The notes under the pieces: model-generated
Databases searched by the model: none
What the model saw: only the letters and a program-made list of their open reading frames with translations
What the model was told of the DNA's origin: nothing
Shown: positions 48,603 to 59,149 of the stretch, piece by piece
How the letters are laid out: the number at the start of each line of letters is the position of its first letter
Position numbering within the stretch: position 1 is the first letter of the stretch
Assembly (NCBI RefSeq): GCF_037975245.1
Contig: NC_092562.1
Span: forward strand, 9,093,001-9,157,000
Direction: 5' to 3'
Length of the DNA stretch: 64,000 nt
From: Apostichopus japonicus
Taxonomy: Eukaryota > Echinodermata > Holothuroidea > Aspidochirotida > Stichopodidae
Translations under genes and position numbers: made by a program

Positions 48603-48932
48603 CTGGCGTAGGTTCGTCTGAAGTGAATCGACAGATAACACCAGCATCTTCACCATGACCACAATTGTCGATGCTACTATAAGAACAGCTCAACAATTCA
48701 GTTTCATTGCCACTGCATCGAACATCATCCAGATGGATTTCTCCGGTTCCCTCACCAAATGATGCAAGAATACGATAACCTAAGGCCCCAGGGAATCCTA
48801 ACTGATTGCATACTACATTAGCATCATCAATGCCCCATGCATCATCACAGACAGTGCCCCATTCTCCATTTAGGAAGATCTCAACACGTCCAGCTGTCTC
48901 ATTACCTCCAGCAAGACGAATGGAACCTTCCT
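48603..48932 (-). CDS. SRCR domain exon, class B
   Basis: This 110-codon phase 1-1 exon has acceptor ctcgacag and donor GTGTGGCT. The class B core carries the variable stretch NQLGFPGALGYRILASFGEG, then DDVRCSGNETELLSC, which creates a second N-E-T sequon in this copy only. CGHGEDAG and linker TSDEPTPG follow. Six cysteines are intact. It is close to the exon at 25451 in the NQLGFPGALGYR segment and linker. Confidence 0.95.
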
Positions 48933-49712
48933 CTGTCGAGAAATAGTGAACAATCAAGATTTGCTACACCAAAAGTCTATCTTTGCTTTGTTATGAAAAT
49001 CTATTAGCCAAGTTGCTTAACATTTAAATTTTTCTGAATCATATGCTAGATTGGTAAACCCAAACCCTGGAAGATTTAGTTAGTAATATATATTTTAATA
49101 AAAGTATCTATAAATTTAACCTGCCTTATTACAACAGGTAGTAGCATCCCTTTAAACATACAAGATATTAATGTGATGCATGAATAAGCTCATGTTCATA
49201 TGACATACATGTCATATGACATATGTTTGAGGCTTGAAGAATGATGGTTCTTGCTGCACCCTGCCATCCTCTGATCTGGTGGCATTACATTGATGACAGT
49301 TTCTTTGTCTGTACCAGTGATAAGGCCAGTCTCTCATGTTTCATAGATTACATAAATTCCTTTCATAGCACAATTACTGATTACTCTCTTTCAACACTTG
49401 CTTGATGTCACTATTCGGAAAGAAATCCTCACCATCACCACCCATGTGTTTATTCCAATAACTCATTTCAATCCATTGTATGGGGACAGTCTCTAACCTT
49501 TAATCCTCATATCTCACATATTAACCTTTCTTGATCCATTTCTTCTATTCATCTTTACCAGATACTGCAGATTTACTTTTCTTTAGAAAGGGGACCGTTA
49601 GTTTCCAGACCCATTCCCCCCCCCCCCCCCCATATATGATAGTCAGCTCATTGTTATAAGATGGATAAGTGTTTTTTAGTTTTGGGAATAATTTCATAGC
49701 TGGGGGAGGGGA
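48933..49712 (-). other. Intron, B-type, up to LINE insertion
   Basis: This B-type intron contains the fourth Penelope-like relic and a poly(C) run at about 49617-49631. The host sequence stops after gctgggggaggggaata (about 49712) and resumes as B-to-A transition sequence at about 52972. Confidence 0.6.
49231..49500 (+). pseudogene. Penelope-like RT relic (fourth copy)
   Basis: The WHYIDDSFFVC-type box is read across ggcattacattgatgacagt. The motif order is the same as at 26100 and the right side is deleted. The Trp after FFV is lost (tgtctgtacc). Confidence 0.5.
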
Positions 49713-50768
49713 ATATTAAATAATAATAAATACCATATATTAAAGTGCTGTTATCATGAAATAAAACATGCTCAAGAGCACTGTTTTCAACAGAGTTTTC
49801 AAGTGCTTCTTAAAAGTGTCAATATGTGTGATATTTCTCAAGTGATGGGGAAGAGAATTCCAGAGTTTAGGACCTGCTGCACTAAAAGAACAATCTCCAT
49901 ATGTGACTTTGTTAGTACGAGGAATGACTAGAGAAAGATGACTTTGGGACCGTAATGCCCTGGCTGGCGTGTAGCATTTCACCAAATCAGTCACATAACT
50001 TGGAGATTGATCATTAAGAATACGAAAAACGTGCAGAATGAGTTTGTAATTTATCCGGCGATGAATTGGTAACCAATGCAGGTCTCGGAGTACAGGAGTG
50101 ATGTGTTCGTAACGACGGGTTCTGGTGATGATTCAGGCAGCCGTATTCTGGACCCTCTGTAGTTTTTTGATTGAGGAGCATGACGTTCCATTCAGGAGAG
50201 CATTACAGTAATCGAGACGAGATGTAACCAACGAATGGACGAGAGACTTAGTTACCTCCTCGTTAAGGGATGGACGAATTCTCCCGATGATACGCAATTG
50301 GTTGTAGCAAGACCGACTAATTAAATTTATATGGTTTTCCATAGACAAATATGAGTCAAATAACACACCGAGATTCCGTACTGATGACGAGGGTGGAATG
50401 ACATCATTGCCCATTCTCAATGAAGGAAGGTGGATCGTTCGTTTGCTATGCTTTGAATGGAAAAATATTACGTCTGTCTTGTCATCGTTAAGCTTAAGCA
50501 TGTTATCAGCCATCCATTTTCTGACATCTTCAAGACATCTCCAATATATGTAGAGGATTAATTGCATCAGGAGAATCAAGTGGCTTAAACGAAAGGTAAA
50601 TTTGGGTGTCGTCGGCATACATATGGTAATCAAGGCCATGCTGCCTTATAAGATCGCCAAGTGGTTTAGTATACATGGTGTATAACTTTGGTCCTAGTAC
50701 TGATCCCTGAGGAACACCATATTTAAGGTCATTCCCTTGTTGAGTTATTGTGCATACAAACTTTTCAT
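49713..50768 (-). mobile_element. CR1/L2-like LINE fragment, minus strand
   Basis: Read on the minus strand, the RT starts near YGVPQGSVLGPKLY, with the catalytic box YMYADDTQIYLSF, then LNDDKTDVIFF, VRNLGVLFDSYLSM, SRLDYCNALLNG and the C-terminal CSFSAAGPKLWNSLPHHL, stopping at 49740. Visible lesions are a frameshift near 50530-50640 and a TGA at about 50133 where Arg is expected (VQNTAA then IITRTRRYEH). The element ends in a TTTATTATTATT-like tail instead of poly(A). The endonuclease is missing (5' truncation). Its orientation is the same as the SRCR gene. Confidence 0.85.
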
Positions 50769-51120
50769 AACGAAATAATGCTAGGCCCCCCCCCCTTATA
50801 AACATGCATGATATCAATTGCAACACACATCAGTGTGTGGAGACTATCTACCAATATCATCATACCAAGTTTTGACGAAATTCCAATAAATAGTAGCCAA
50901 GTTATTGCAACTTGGGAGTTTTTCACGTTTGACCCGTGACCTCATTAATATTATTATATTAATAAATTAATTAATATATATTATTATTATATACTTTGAC
51001 CTCGTATAACTTCGCACACGAAGGTCACACAGGGGGTCAACCTATAGACATTTATGATCAGAAGGTACCTTTGACATCTGAAAATAGCATCGAAACTGTA
51101 AAAATCCCCAAAACACGAAA

Positions 51121-51154
51121 AGGTCACCAGAGGTCAAATTGAGGTCAAGGGTCA
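51121..51154 (+). promoter_or_regulatory. Candidate nuclear receptor composite site (DR4-DR5-DR1)
   Basis: Four half-sites in tandem: AGGTCA at 51121, 51131 and 51142, and GGGTCA at 51149. The spacers are 4 (CCAG), 5 (AATTG) and 1 (A). The same cluster recurs at 51521-51554 (last half-site changed to GGGTTA) and 52473-52506. Direct repeats of AGGTCA with spacings 1, 4 and 5 are classical binding sites for RXR heterodimers. Occupancy is not shown; this is a motif match only. Confidence 0.35.
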
Positions 51155-51258
51155 CCCAGATGCGGGTCGACAACTGGATTACATTGAAGCAACTCCCAAC
51201 CTTAACGGACAGTTCGTTCTCAAGTTATCACAAAAATACTAGTTTTTTTATCATTAAT

Positions 51259-51274
51259 TGACCTTTGGTGACCT
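51259..51274 (-). promoter_or_regulatory. Candidate DR4 nuclear receptor site
   Basis: TGACCT-TTGG-TGACCT is a DR4 on the opposite strand. It is repeated at 51658, 52610 and 52758, and with spacer TTGA at 51952. A DR1-like TGACCT-T-TGACCT is at 52245-52257. Motif match only. Confidence 0.35.
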
Positions 51275-52888
51275 CGGATCACATGACCGTTAAGTTTGAA
51301 AATATTCCCCTATACCATTTGCAACTTGTCCCAAAATATCAACCGTGTCACACCTTGGAACTGAGAGTTATTGCATTAAATGTCTGAAAATTAACTTTGA
51401 CCTCGTATAACTCCGCACATGAAGGTCACACGGGGGTCAACCCATTGACATTTATGATCAGAAGGTACCTTTGACATCTGAAAATAGCATCGAAACTGTA
51501 AAAATCCCCAAAACATGAAAAGGTCACCAGAGGTCAAATTGAGGTCAAGGGTTACCCAGATGCGGGTCGACAATTGGATTAAATTGAAGCAACTCCCAAC
51601 CCTAACGGACAATTCGTTCTCAAGTTATCGCAAAAATACTAGTTTTTTATCATTAATTGACCTTTGGTGACCTCGGATCACATGACCGTTATGTTTGAAA
51701 ATATTCCCCTATACCATTTGCAATTTGTCCCAAAATATCAACGGTGTCACACCTTGGAACTGGGAATTATTGCACTAAATGTCTGAAAATTTATTTTGAC
51801 CTCATATAACTTCACACACAGAGGTCACCTGGGGTCACCTATTGACATTTTTGATTGGTGAGACGTGAATATAGCATCAAAACTGTAAAAATTCAAACAT
51901 TTTTTCCTTTGCGCATTTTCTCACCCAAAATACTAGTTTTTTAACATTAATTGACCTTTGATGACCTCGGATCACATGACCGTTAAGTTTGAAAATATTC
52001 CTCTATACCATTTGCAACTTGTCCCAAAATATCAACCTTGTTACACCTTGGCACTGGGAGTTAATGCATTAAATGTCTGAAAATTAACTTTGACCTTGTA
52101 TAACTTTACACAGAAAGGTCACCCGGGTGTCAACCCATTGACATTTTTGATCGGAAGGTACCTTTGATATCCAAATCTAGCATCAAAACCAAACATTTTC
52201 TTTTTCGCCCGTTTTCTCCCAAAATAAGCACATTTTTTCTAATGTGACCTTTGACCTTTTGACCTTGGTTTCAAATGTAGTTTGATCTGCTGATTCCAAA
52301 AATCAACACGACAAGTCTGTACAGCCATCCTAACTCCGACCGAAAACTTTGACCCCATATAAGTTCGCACAGAAAGGTCACACGGGGGTCAACCTATCGA
52401 TATTTATGATCGGAAGGTACCTTTGACATCTGAAAATAGCATCGAAACTGTAAAAATCCCCAAAACATGAAAAGGTCACCATAGGTCAAATTGAGGTCAA
52501 GGGTCACCCAGATGTGGGTCGACAATTGGATTACACTGAAGCAACTCCCAACCCTAACGGACAATTCGTTCTCAAGTTATCGCAAAAATACTAGTTTTTT
52601 AACATTAATTGACCTTTGGTGACCTCAGATCACATGACCGTTAAGTTTCAAAATGTTCCCCTAACCAGTTCACAACTTGTCCCAAAATATCAACCTTGTC
52701 GCACATTGGCACTGGGAGTTATTGCAGTTTTAGTATTTTGGGTTTTTGGACCATAACTGACCTTTGGTGACCTTTGTGGGCACCAAAAACAATAGGGTTC
52801 ATCTACTCACTATGGGCCACCCACCCACCAAGTTTGATCATGATCAGTCAATCCCTTGTTGAGTTATCGTGCATACAGGCTAAAGCGA

Positions 52889-52928
52889 CACACACACACA
52901 CACACGCACACACACATACACACACACG
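52889..52928. repeat. (CA)n microsatellite
   Basis: The CA repeat has three interruptions (gca, tac, gcc). It borders the end of the TGACCT array. Confidence 0.9.
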
Positions 52929-52971
52929 CCAACCTGAATACATAGGTTCCTTTGCTTTTAGCAAGGAACCA

Positions 52972-53682
52972 AAAATTGCAACACACAGAGCAGAAAATAT
53001 TTATGCTTGCAAATGTAATATCTATCCATGGCACTTCAGTTTTACCCGTGTTAAGGTGTGAAAAAAATGTCACCACAGCAGAAATCAACTGGATCAGCCA
53101 GGATAATGAAATGGGCCTTTCAGCTATCAGTGTAGAATACTTTTCTCTTCAATAGAGACCCAGTACTTCTTTATACATTGAGATTCCAATTACTAGTCAA
53201 AAATATTTTCAGAAGAAAAACCTTACGATTTTTTTCACAAATATTGATGCTTAGATAAGTATATGCAACTACTTGTAACGTTACTTTCCCATGTTCATGT
53301 TTCCCAATCAACGAGCCGCCCTGAATTTCGCTCCGCTTACGTAAAACTTCTATACATATATAACACATGGAAATAGCCAAGTTTTTACTCACATAATTCC
53401 CATTGACATTGGTTACAGAACATAAGTTGGTCATCGACATTCGAACTTGCCCAGGTTCACTGCACCATGGACACAACACAACACATTGAATATGATGTTA
53501 CATTTTCCCACCATCAACAGGGTAAATTTCCGGGAAATGTGGGCGGAGTAAGTATTGAGTAATGACAGTGTGGGCAAAAAAAGTTTTACCAGTAAACATT
53601 GATAATTATCATATGATATTGTTAAAAGAAAGATGAAAAACCATTCAATAGATCCAATGGCTTCACCTGAATATTAGCTCAC
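52972..53682 (-). other. Intron: transition sequence then private ~420-bp segment
   Basis: Host intron resumes at 52972 (attgcaacacacagagcag). From about 53155 to 53580 a segment absent from other A-type introns replaces the usual sequence; the copy at 55282-55707 is part of the 2127-bp duplication. It contains an open minus frame at 53171-53479 and a good donor-like AT/GTGAGTAAA near 53393, but no exon could be supported. Confidence 0.45.
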
Positions 53683-54021
53683 CTGCAGGAGGTGTAGGAG
53701 ATGCAGGTAGTACAGTACTACAAACTACACCTGCATCCTCACCATGACCACAATTGTCTATTGATGAGTGTCCACAGCTTAAAAGGTTGCTTTCATCACC
53801 AGTGCATGCTACGTCGTCCATGTGAATTTCCCCAGAGCCTTCACCAAATGAAGCACTACCAGGAGCTGAAATGACTCCTGGGAATCCCAACTGACGACAT
53901 ACCACTGCAGCATCGCTGATGTCCCAGTAATCATCACACACTGTGCCCCACTCTCCGTTACGATAAATCTCAACTCGACCAGCTGTTTCGTTTCCTCCAC
54001 TGAGACGAACTGCCCCTTCAT
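53683..54021 (-). CDS. SRCR domain exon, class A, long linker
   Basis: This 113-codon phase 1-1 exon has acceptor ttccaattcag and donor GTGAGCTA. The core has (D)[31 protein letters not shown], loop GHSSI and linker [10 protein letters not shown]. Six cysteines, NET and HGEDAG are intact. The encoded domain is identical to that of the exon at 55810. Confidence 0.95.
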
Positions 54022-55809
54022 CTGAATTGGAAAGCAAAGTAACCACTTTTAACTTTTAAAGGATGAAGAAAGATTGTACAAGTTTAATGACAACTCTTCT
54101 TTTATACTAATTTCCCCCATTGAGAGGAATGTCAAGATACAGAAGTGAGACAGATTGTTCATGTACTATATCTGTTATGTGGATTTCCCCATTAAGATGA
54201 ATCTCAAGATACAATTTGATAAATTTTTAGGAAAAACGTTACCATTTGGTAGCTACTACTCAAACAACTACTATGTGGATGATGAAATGTAAAACAAATT
54301 AAACATTTGTTTCTAAGTGTCAGTACTCAGTGGACAGCATTCTCTATTCAAATAAATCAATTTCTTTACTAGCTACTCTGTTTCAGCAAACTGATCCCTT
54401 GTCTGAGATAACAATAGCCCTAAAATATTTGCTTCATGTGTTTGCAGTCAAAAGAGAGAATAAAATTTAACAAAAATATGCTTGATTGATGAAGGCTTGC
54501 CACATACATCTGAGGACATCATAGGAAAAGCTAATGTCGGGAATGAAAGATGGACATGTAGTTTCTGCTGTTACTGAGAGAGAGTTCCTGAAGAAATTGC
54601 TGTTGTATCAACACCGACAGCAGAATAACAAAGCATGATGAACAAATGTGACAAATGCTCTGTATATTGCAAACCACAGCAGACACCATTAATGCTTGCA
54701 AATGTAACATTTATTAATGGCACCACAGTTTTACCTGTGTTAGGGTGTAAAACAGAAATGTAACCAAAGCACAGACCAACTGGATCTCCTGATGGCCAAA
54801 GGAGATTGCTAATGAGAAGTGCTGAAAACTTTCAATTCTTTTTTTGATAAAAACAATATCCTGACAGCAGTTTGTATCACAAAGATTTGTTTCTAAATTT
54901 GGTAATATTCTTTAAAATGCAGTTAGCAAACAGCAGAGTGCATGTAGTCATCATGCCCATTGAACTGAATAAGCCTATGTCTTTTCATTATCTTTTATAA
55001 TGTTTCAAATAATAATAACTACAGAGAACATGGACAGCTAAATTAATTTCTAATCAGGCTTCAAGAATAAATGAATTATTATAGTAAACGTAAAGCCTCA
55101 AGTAAAGCTACAAACAGCTACCCTGATGATACTGCACTGTGATCCACTTCCTGAACTATAAAGGGAGGGTTTTAGCCAATCAAAATAGATTTATACATGC
55201 AATTATCTGTACCTTGAGTGAGGGACAGGATAATGAAATGGGCCTTTCAGCTATCAGTGTAGAATACTTTTCTCTTCAATAGAGACCCAGTACTTCTTTA
55301 TACATTGAGATTCCAATTACTAGTCAAAAATATTTTCAGAAGAAAAACCTTACGATTTTTTTCACAAATATTGATGCTTAGATAAGTATATGCAACTACT
55401 TGTAACGTTACTTTCCCATGTTCATGTTTCCCAATCAACGAGCCGCCCTGAATTTCGCTCCGCTTACGTAAAACTTCTATACATATATAACACATGGAAA
55501 TAGCCAAGTTTTTACTCACATAATTCCCATTGACATTGGTTACAGAACATAAGTTGGTCATCGACATTCGAACTTGCCCAGGTTCACTGCACCATGGACA
55601 CAACACAACACATTGAATATGATGTTACATTTTCCCACCATCAACAGGGTAAATTTTCGGGAAATGTGGGCGGAGTAAGTATTGAGTAATGACAGTGTGG
55701 GCAAAAAAAGTTTTACCAGTAAACATTGATAATTATCATATGATATTGTTAAAAGAAAGATGAAAAACCATTCAATAGATCCAATGGCTTCACCTGAATA
55801 TTAGCTCAC
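54022..55809 (-). other. Intron, A-type plus private segment
   Basis: This A-type intron (marker strings in normal order) ends with the second copy of the private 420-bp segment (55282-55707). No exon was supported. Confidence 0.55.
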
Positions 55810-56148
55810 CTGCAGGAGGTGTAGGAGATGCAGGTAGTACAGTACTACAAACTACACCTGCATCCTCACCATGACCACAATTGTCTATTGATGAGTGTCC
55901 ACAGCTTAAAAGGTTGCTTTCATCACCAGTGCATGCTACGTCGTCCATGTGAATTTCCCCAGAGCCTTCACCAAATGAAGCACTACCAGGAGCTGAAATG
56001 ACTCCTGGGAATCCCAACTGACGACATACCACTGCAGCATCGCTGATGTCCCAGTAATCATCACACACTGTGCCCCACTCTCCGTTACGATAAATCTCAA
56101 CTCGACCAGCTGTTTCGTTTCCTCCACTGAGACGAACTGCCCCTTCAT
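55810..56148 (-). CDS. SRCR domain exon, class A, long linker (duplicate)
   Basis: This 113-codon phase 1-1 exon encodes exactly the same peptide as 53683-54021 (CDDYWDISD, loop GHSSI, linker [10 protein letters not shown]) and is offset 2127 bp from it. Six cysteines, NET and splice sites are intact. It adds a second identical module to the protein. Confidence 0.95.
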
Positions 56149-57691
56149 CTGAATTGGAAAGCAAAGTAACCACTTTTAACTTTTAAAGGATGAAGAAAGA
56201 TTGTACAAGTTTAATGACAACTCTTCTTTTATACTAATTTCCCCCATTGAGAGGAATGTCAAGATACAGAAGCGAGACAGATTGTTCATGTACTATATCT
56301 GTTATGTGGATTTCCCCATTAAGATGAATCTCAAGATACAATTTGATAAATTTTTAGGAAAAACGTTACCATTTGGTAGCTACTACTCAAACAACTACTA
56401 TGTGGATGATGAAATGTAAAACAAATTAAACATTTGTTTCTAAGTGTCAGTACTCAGTGGACAGCATTCTCTATTCAAATAAATCAATTTCTTTACTAGC
56501 TACTCTGTTTCAGCAAACTGATCCCTTGTCTGAGATAACAATAGCCCTAAAATATTTGCTTCATGTGTTTGCAGTCAAAAGAGAGAATAAAATTTAACAA
56601 AAATATGCTTGATTGATGAAGGCTTGCCACATACATCTGAGGACATCATAGGAAAAGCTAATGTCGGGAATGAAAGATGGACATGTAGTTTCTGCTGTTA
56701 CTGAGAGAGAGTTCCTGAAGAAATTGCTGTTGTATCAACACCGACAGCAGAATAACAAAGCATGATGAACAAATGTGACAAATGCTCTGTATATTGCAAA
56801 CCACAGCAGACACCATTAATGCTTGCAAATGTAACATTTATTAATGGCACCACAGTTTTACCTGTGTTAAAGTGTAAAACAGAAATGTCACCAAAGCACA
56901 GACCAACTGGATCTCCTGACGGCCAAAGGAGATTGCTAATGAGAAGTGCTGAAAACTTTCAATTCTTTTTTTGATAAAAACAATATCCTGACAGCAGTTT
57001 GTATCACAAAGATTTGTTTCTAAATTTGGTAATATTCTTTAAAATGCAGTTAGCAAACAGCAGAGTGCATGTAGTCATCATGCCCATTGAACTGAATAAG
57101 CCTATGTCTTTTCATTATCTTTTATAATGTTTCAAATAATAATAACTACAGAGAACATGGACAGCTAAATTAATTTATAATCAGGCTTCAAGAATAAATG
57201 AATTTATTATAGTAAACGTAAAGCCTCAAGTATAGCTACAAACAGCTACCCTGATGATACTGCACTGTGATCCACTTCCTGAACTATAAAGGGAGGGTTT
57301 TAGCCAATCAAAATAGATTTATACATTCAATTATCTGTACCTTGAGTGAGGGACAGGATAATGAAATGGGCCTTTCAGCTATCAGTTTGGAATACATTTC
57401 TCTTCAATATAAGTCTTGACATTGTCTACCAGCAATATCACTTTGTGATCTCTCTTCTCTGTTATGCCCATATTATCAAGTAATCATGTGTTGCATGAAC
57501 AGAGTTGACAGAGACCAGGAGGTAAATTGCAAACACATGAAAAAATAAAGATTAAGGCATGACAAATGACCATAACATTTACTGTGCAGTGTACTACCTG
57601 AGTTAACATTAATGTTTATCATAGGATATTGTTAAAGAATGATGAAAAAGCATTTAATAGATCCGACTGCTTCACTTGAAGATAAGCTCAC
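56149..57691 (-). other. Intron, A-type
   Basis: This is about 1.5 kb of A-type intron. From roughly 56.9 kb onward it is nearly identical to 60802-61500, so the boundary of the next duplication lies in or before this intron. No other feature was seen. Confidence 0.55.
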
Positions 57692-58015
57692 CTGCTGAAG
57701 GTAGTACAGTACTACAAACTACACCTGCATCTTCACCATGACCACAATTGTCTATTGCTGAGTGTCCGCAGCTTAAAAGGTTGCTTTCACCACCGGTGCA
57801 TTCTACGTCGTCCATGTGAATTTCCCCAGAGCCTTCACCAAATGAAGCACTACCTGGAGCTGAAATGACTCCTGGGAATCCCAACTGACGACATACCACT
57901 GCAGCATCGCTGATGTCCCAGAAGTCATCACACACTGTGCCCCACTCTCCGTTACGATAAATCTCAACCCTACCAGCTGTTTCGTTTCCTCCAACGAGAC
58001 GAACTGCCCCTTCAT
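57692..58015 (-). CDS. SRCR domain exon, class A, intermediate linker
   Basis: This 108-codon phase 1-1 exon has donor GTGAGCTT. The core has (D)[41 protein letters not shown] (Gly for Asp), loop GHSAI and linker STVLPSAG, one residue longer than the short form. Six cysteines and NET are intact. It is paired with 61501-61824 by a recent duplication. Confidence 0.95.
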
Positions 58016-58274
58016 CTGAATTGGAAAGCAAAATGTCTAGTAAACACTATTAACTTTCAAAGGATGAAGAAAGATTGTACAAGTTTAATGACAACTCTTC
58101 TTTAATGTAAATTTCCCCATTGAGAGCAATCACAAGATACAGAAGCGAGACAGATTGTTCATGTACTATAACAACTCCTCTGTTATGTGGATTTCACCCA
58201 TTAAGATGAATCTCAAGATACAATTTGATAAATGTTTAGGAAAAACGTTACCATTTGGTAGCTACTACTCAAAC

Positions 58275-58836
58275 AACTACTATGTGGATGAGGAAATGTA
58301 AAACAAATTAAACATTTGTTTCTAAATGTCAGTACTCAGTGGACAGCATTCTCTATTCAAATAAATCTATTTCATTACTAGCCACTTTGTTTCAGCAAAC
58401 TGGTCCCTTATCTGAGATAACAATAGCCCTTAAATATTGCTTCATGTGTTTGAAGTCAAAAGCGAGAATAAAAATTTAACAAAAATATGATTGATTGGTG
58501 TAGGCTTCCCACATACATCTGAGGACACTATAAGAAAAGCTAATGTTGGGAATGAAACTACTATGTGGATGAGGAAATGTAAAACAAATTAAACATTTGT
58601 TTCTAAATGTCAGTACTCAGTGGACAGCATTCTCTATTCAAATAAATCTATTTCATTACTAGCCACTTTGTTTCAGCAAACTGGTCCCTTATCTGAGATA
58701 ACAATAGCCCTTAAATATTGCTTCATGTGTTTGAAGTCAAAAGCGAGAATAAAAATTTAACAGAAATATGATTGATTGGTGTAGGCTTGCCACATACATC
58801 TGAGGACACTATAAGAAAAGCTAATGTTGGGAATGA
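58275..58836. repeat. 281-bp direct duplication inside the intron
   Basis: 58275-58555 and 58556-58836 are nearly identical (both start aactactatgtggatgagg). The second large duplication unit (from 62040) has only one copy, so this event occurred in one unit only, or was lost from the other. Confidence 0.9.
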
Positions 58837-59149
58837 AAAATGTAGTTACTGCTGTTTCTGAGAGAGAGTCCCTGAAGAAATTGCTGTTGTATCAACACCG
58901 ACAGCAGAATAACAAACCATGATGAACTAATGTGACAAATGCTCTGTATATTGCAAACCACAGCAGAGACCATTTATGCTTCCAAATGTAACATTTATTA
59001 ATGGCACCACAGTTTTATCTGTGTTAAAGTGTAAAACAGAAATGTCACCAAAGCACAGACCAACTGGATCTCCTGATGGCCAATGGAGATTGCTTATGAG
59101 AAGTGCTGAAAACTTTCAATTCTTTTCTTGATAAAACCAATATCCCGAC

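Larger units (their letters stand above)
50930..52880. repeat. ~400-bp tandem array rich in TGACCT/AGGTCA hexamers
   Basis: Unit starts, marked by ttgacctcgtataactt and variants, fall at 50997, 51398, 51797, 52091 and 52350; the spacings are about 400, 400, 294 and 259, so two units are internally shortened. Each unit repeats phrases such as gacctttggtgacctcggatc, aggtcaccagaggtcaaatt and ccaaaatatcaac. No coding frame was supported. The unit is filled with nuclear-receptor-like half-sites in direct-repeat spacing. It ends next to a CA microsatellite. Confidence 0.85.
53097..57350. repeat. 2127-bp tandem duplication, one SRCR exon per unit
   Basis: The two units are about 53097-55223 and 55224-57350, offset exactly 2127 bp in exon and intron. 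Only scattered substitutions separate them (for example ttccggg/ttttcggg near 53550, gtaacc/gtcacc near 54762, gatggcc/gacggcc), which argues against a simple assembly duplicate. Confidence 0.9.

Noticed and set aside
53171-53479. 102-codon minus frame with a strong GTGAGT donor (copy at 55298-55606)
   Set aside because: An acceptor-to-donor exon here would be 67 bp and out of phase with the phase 1-1 array. It is not annotated as an exon, though noted as a finding.
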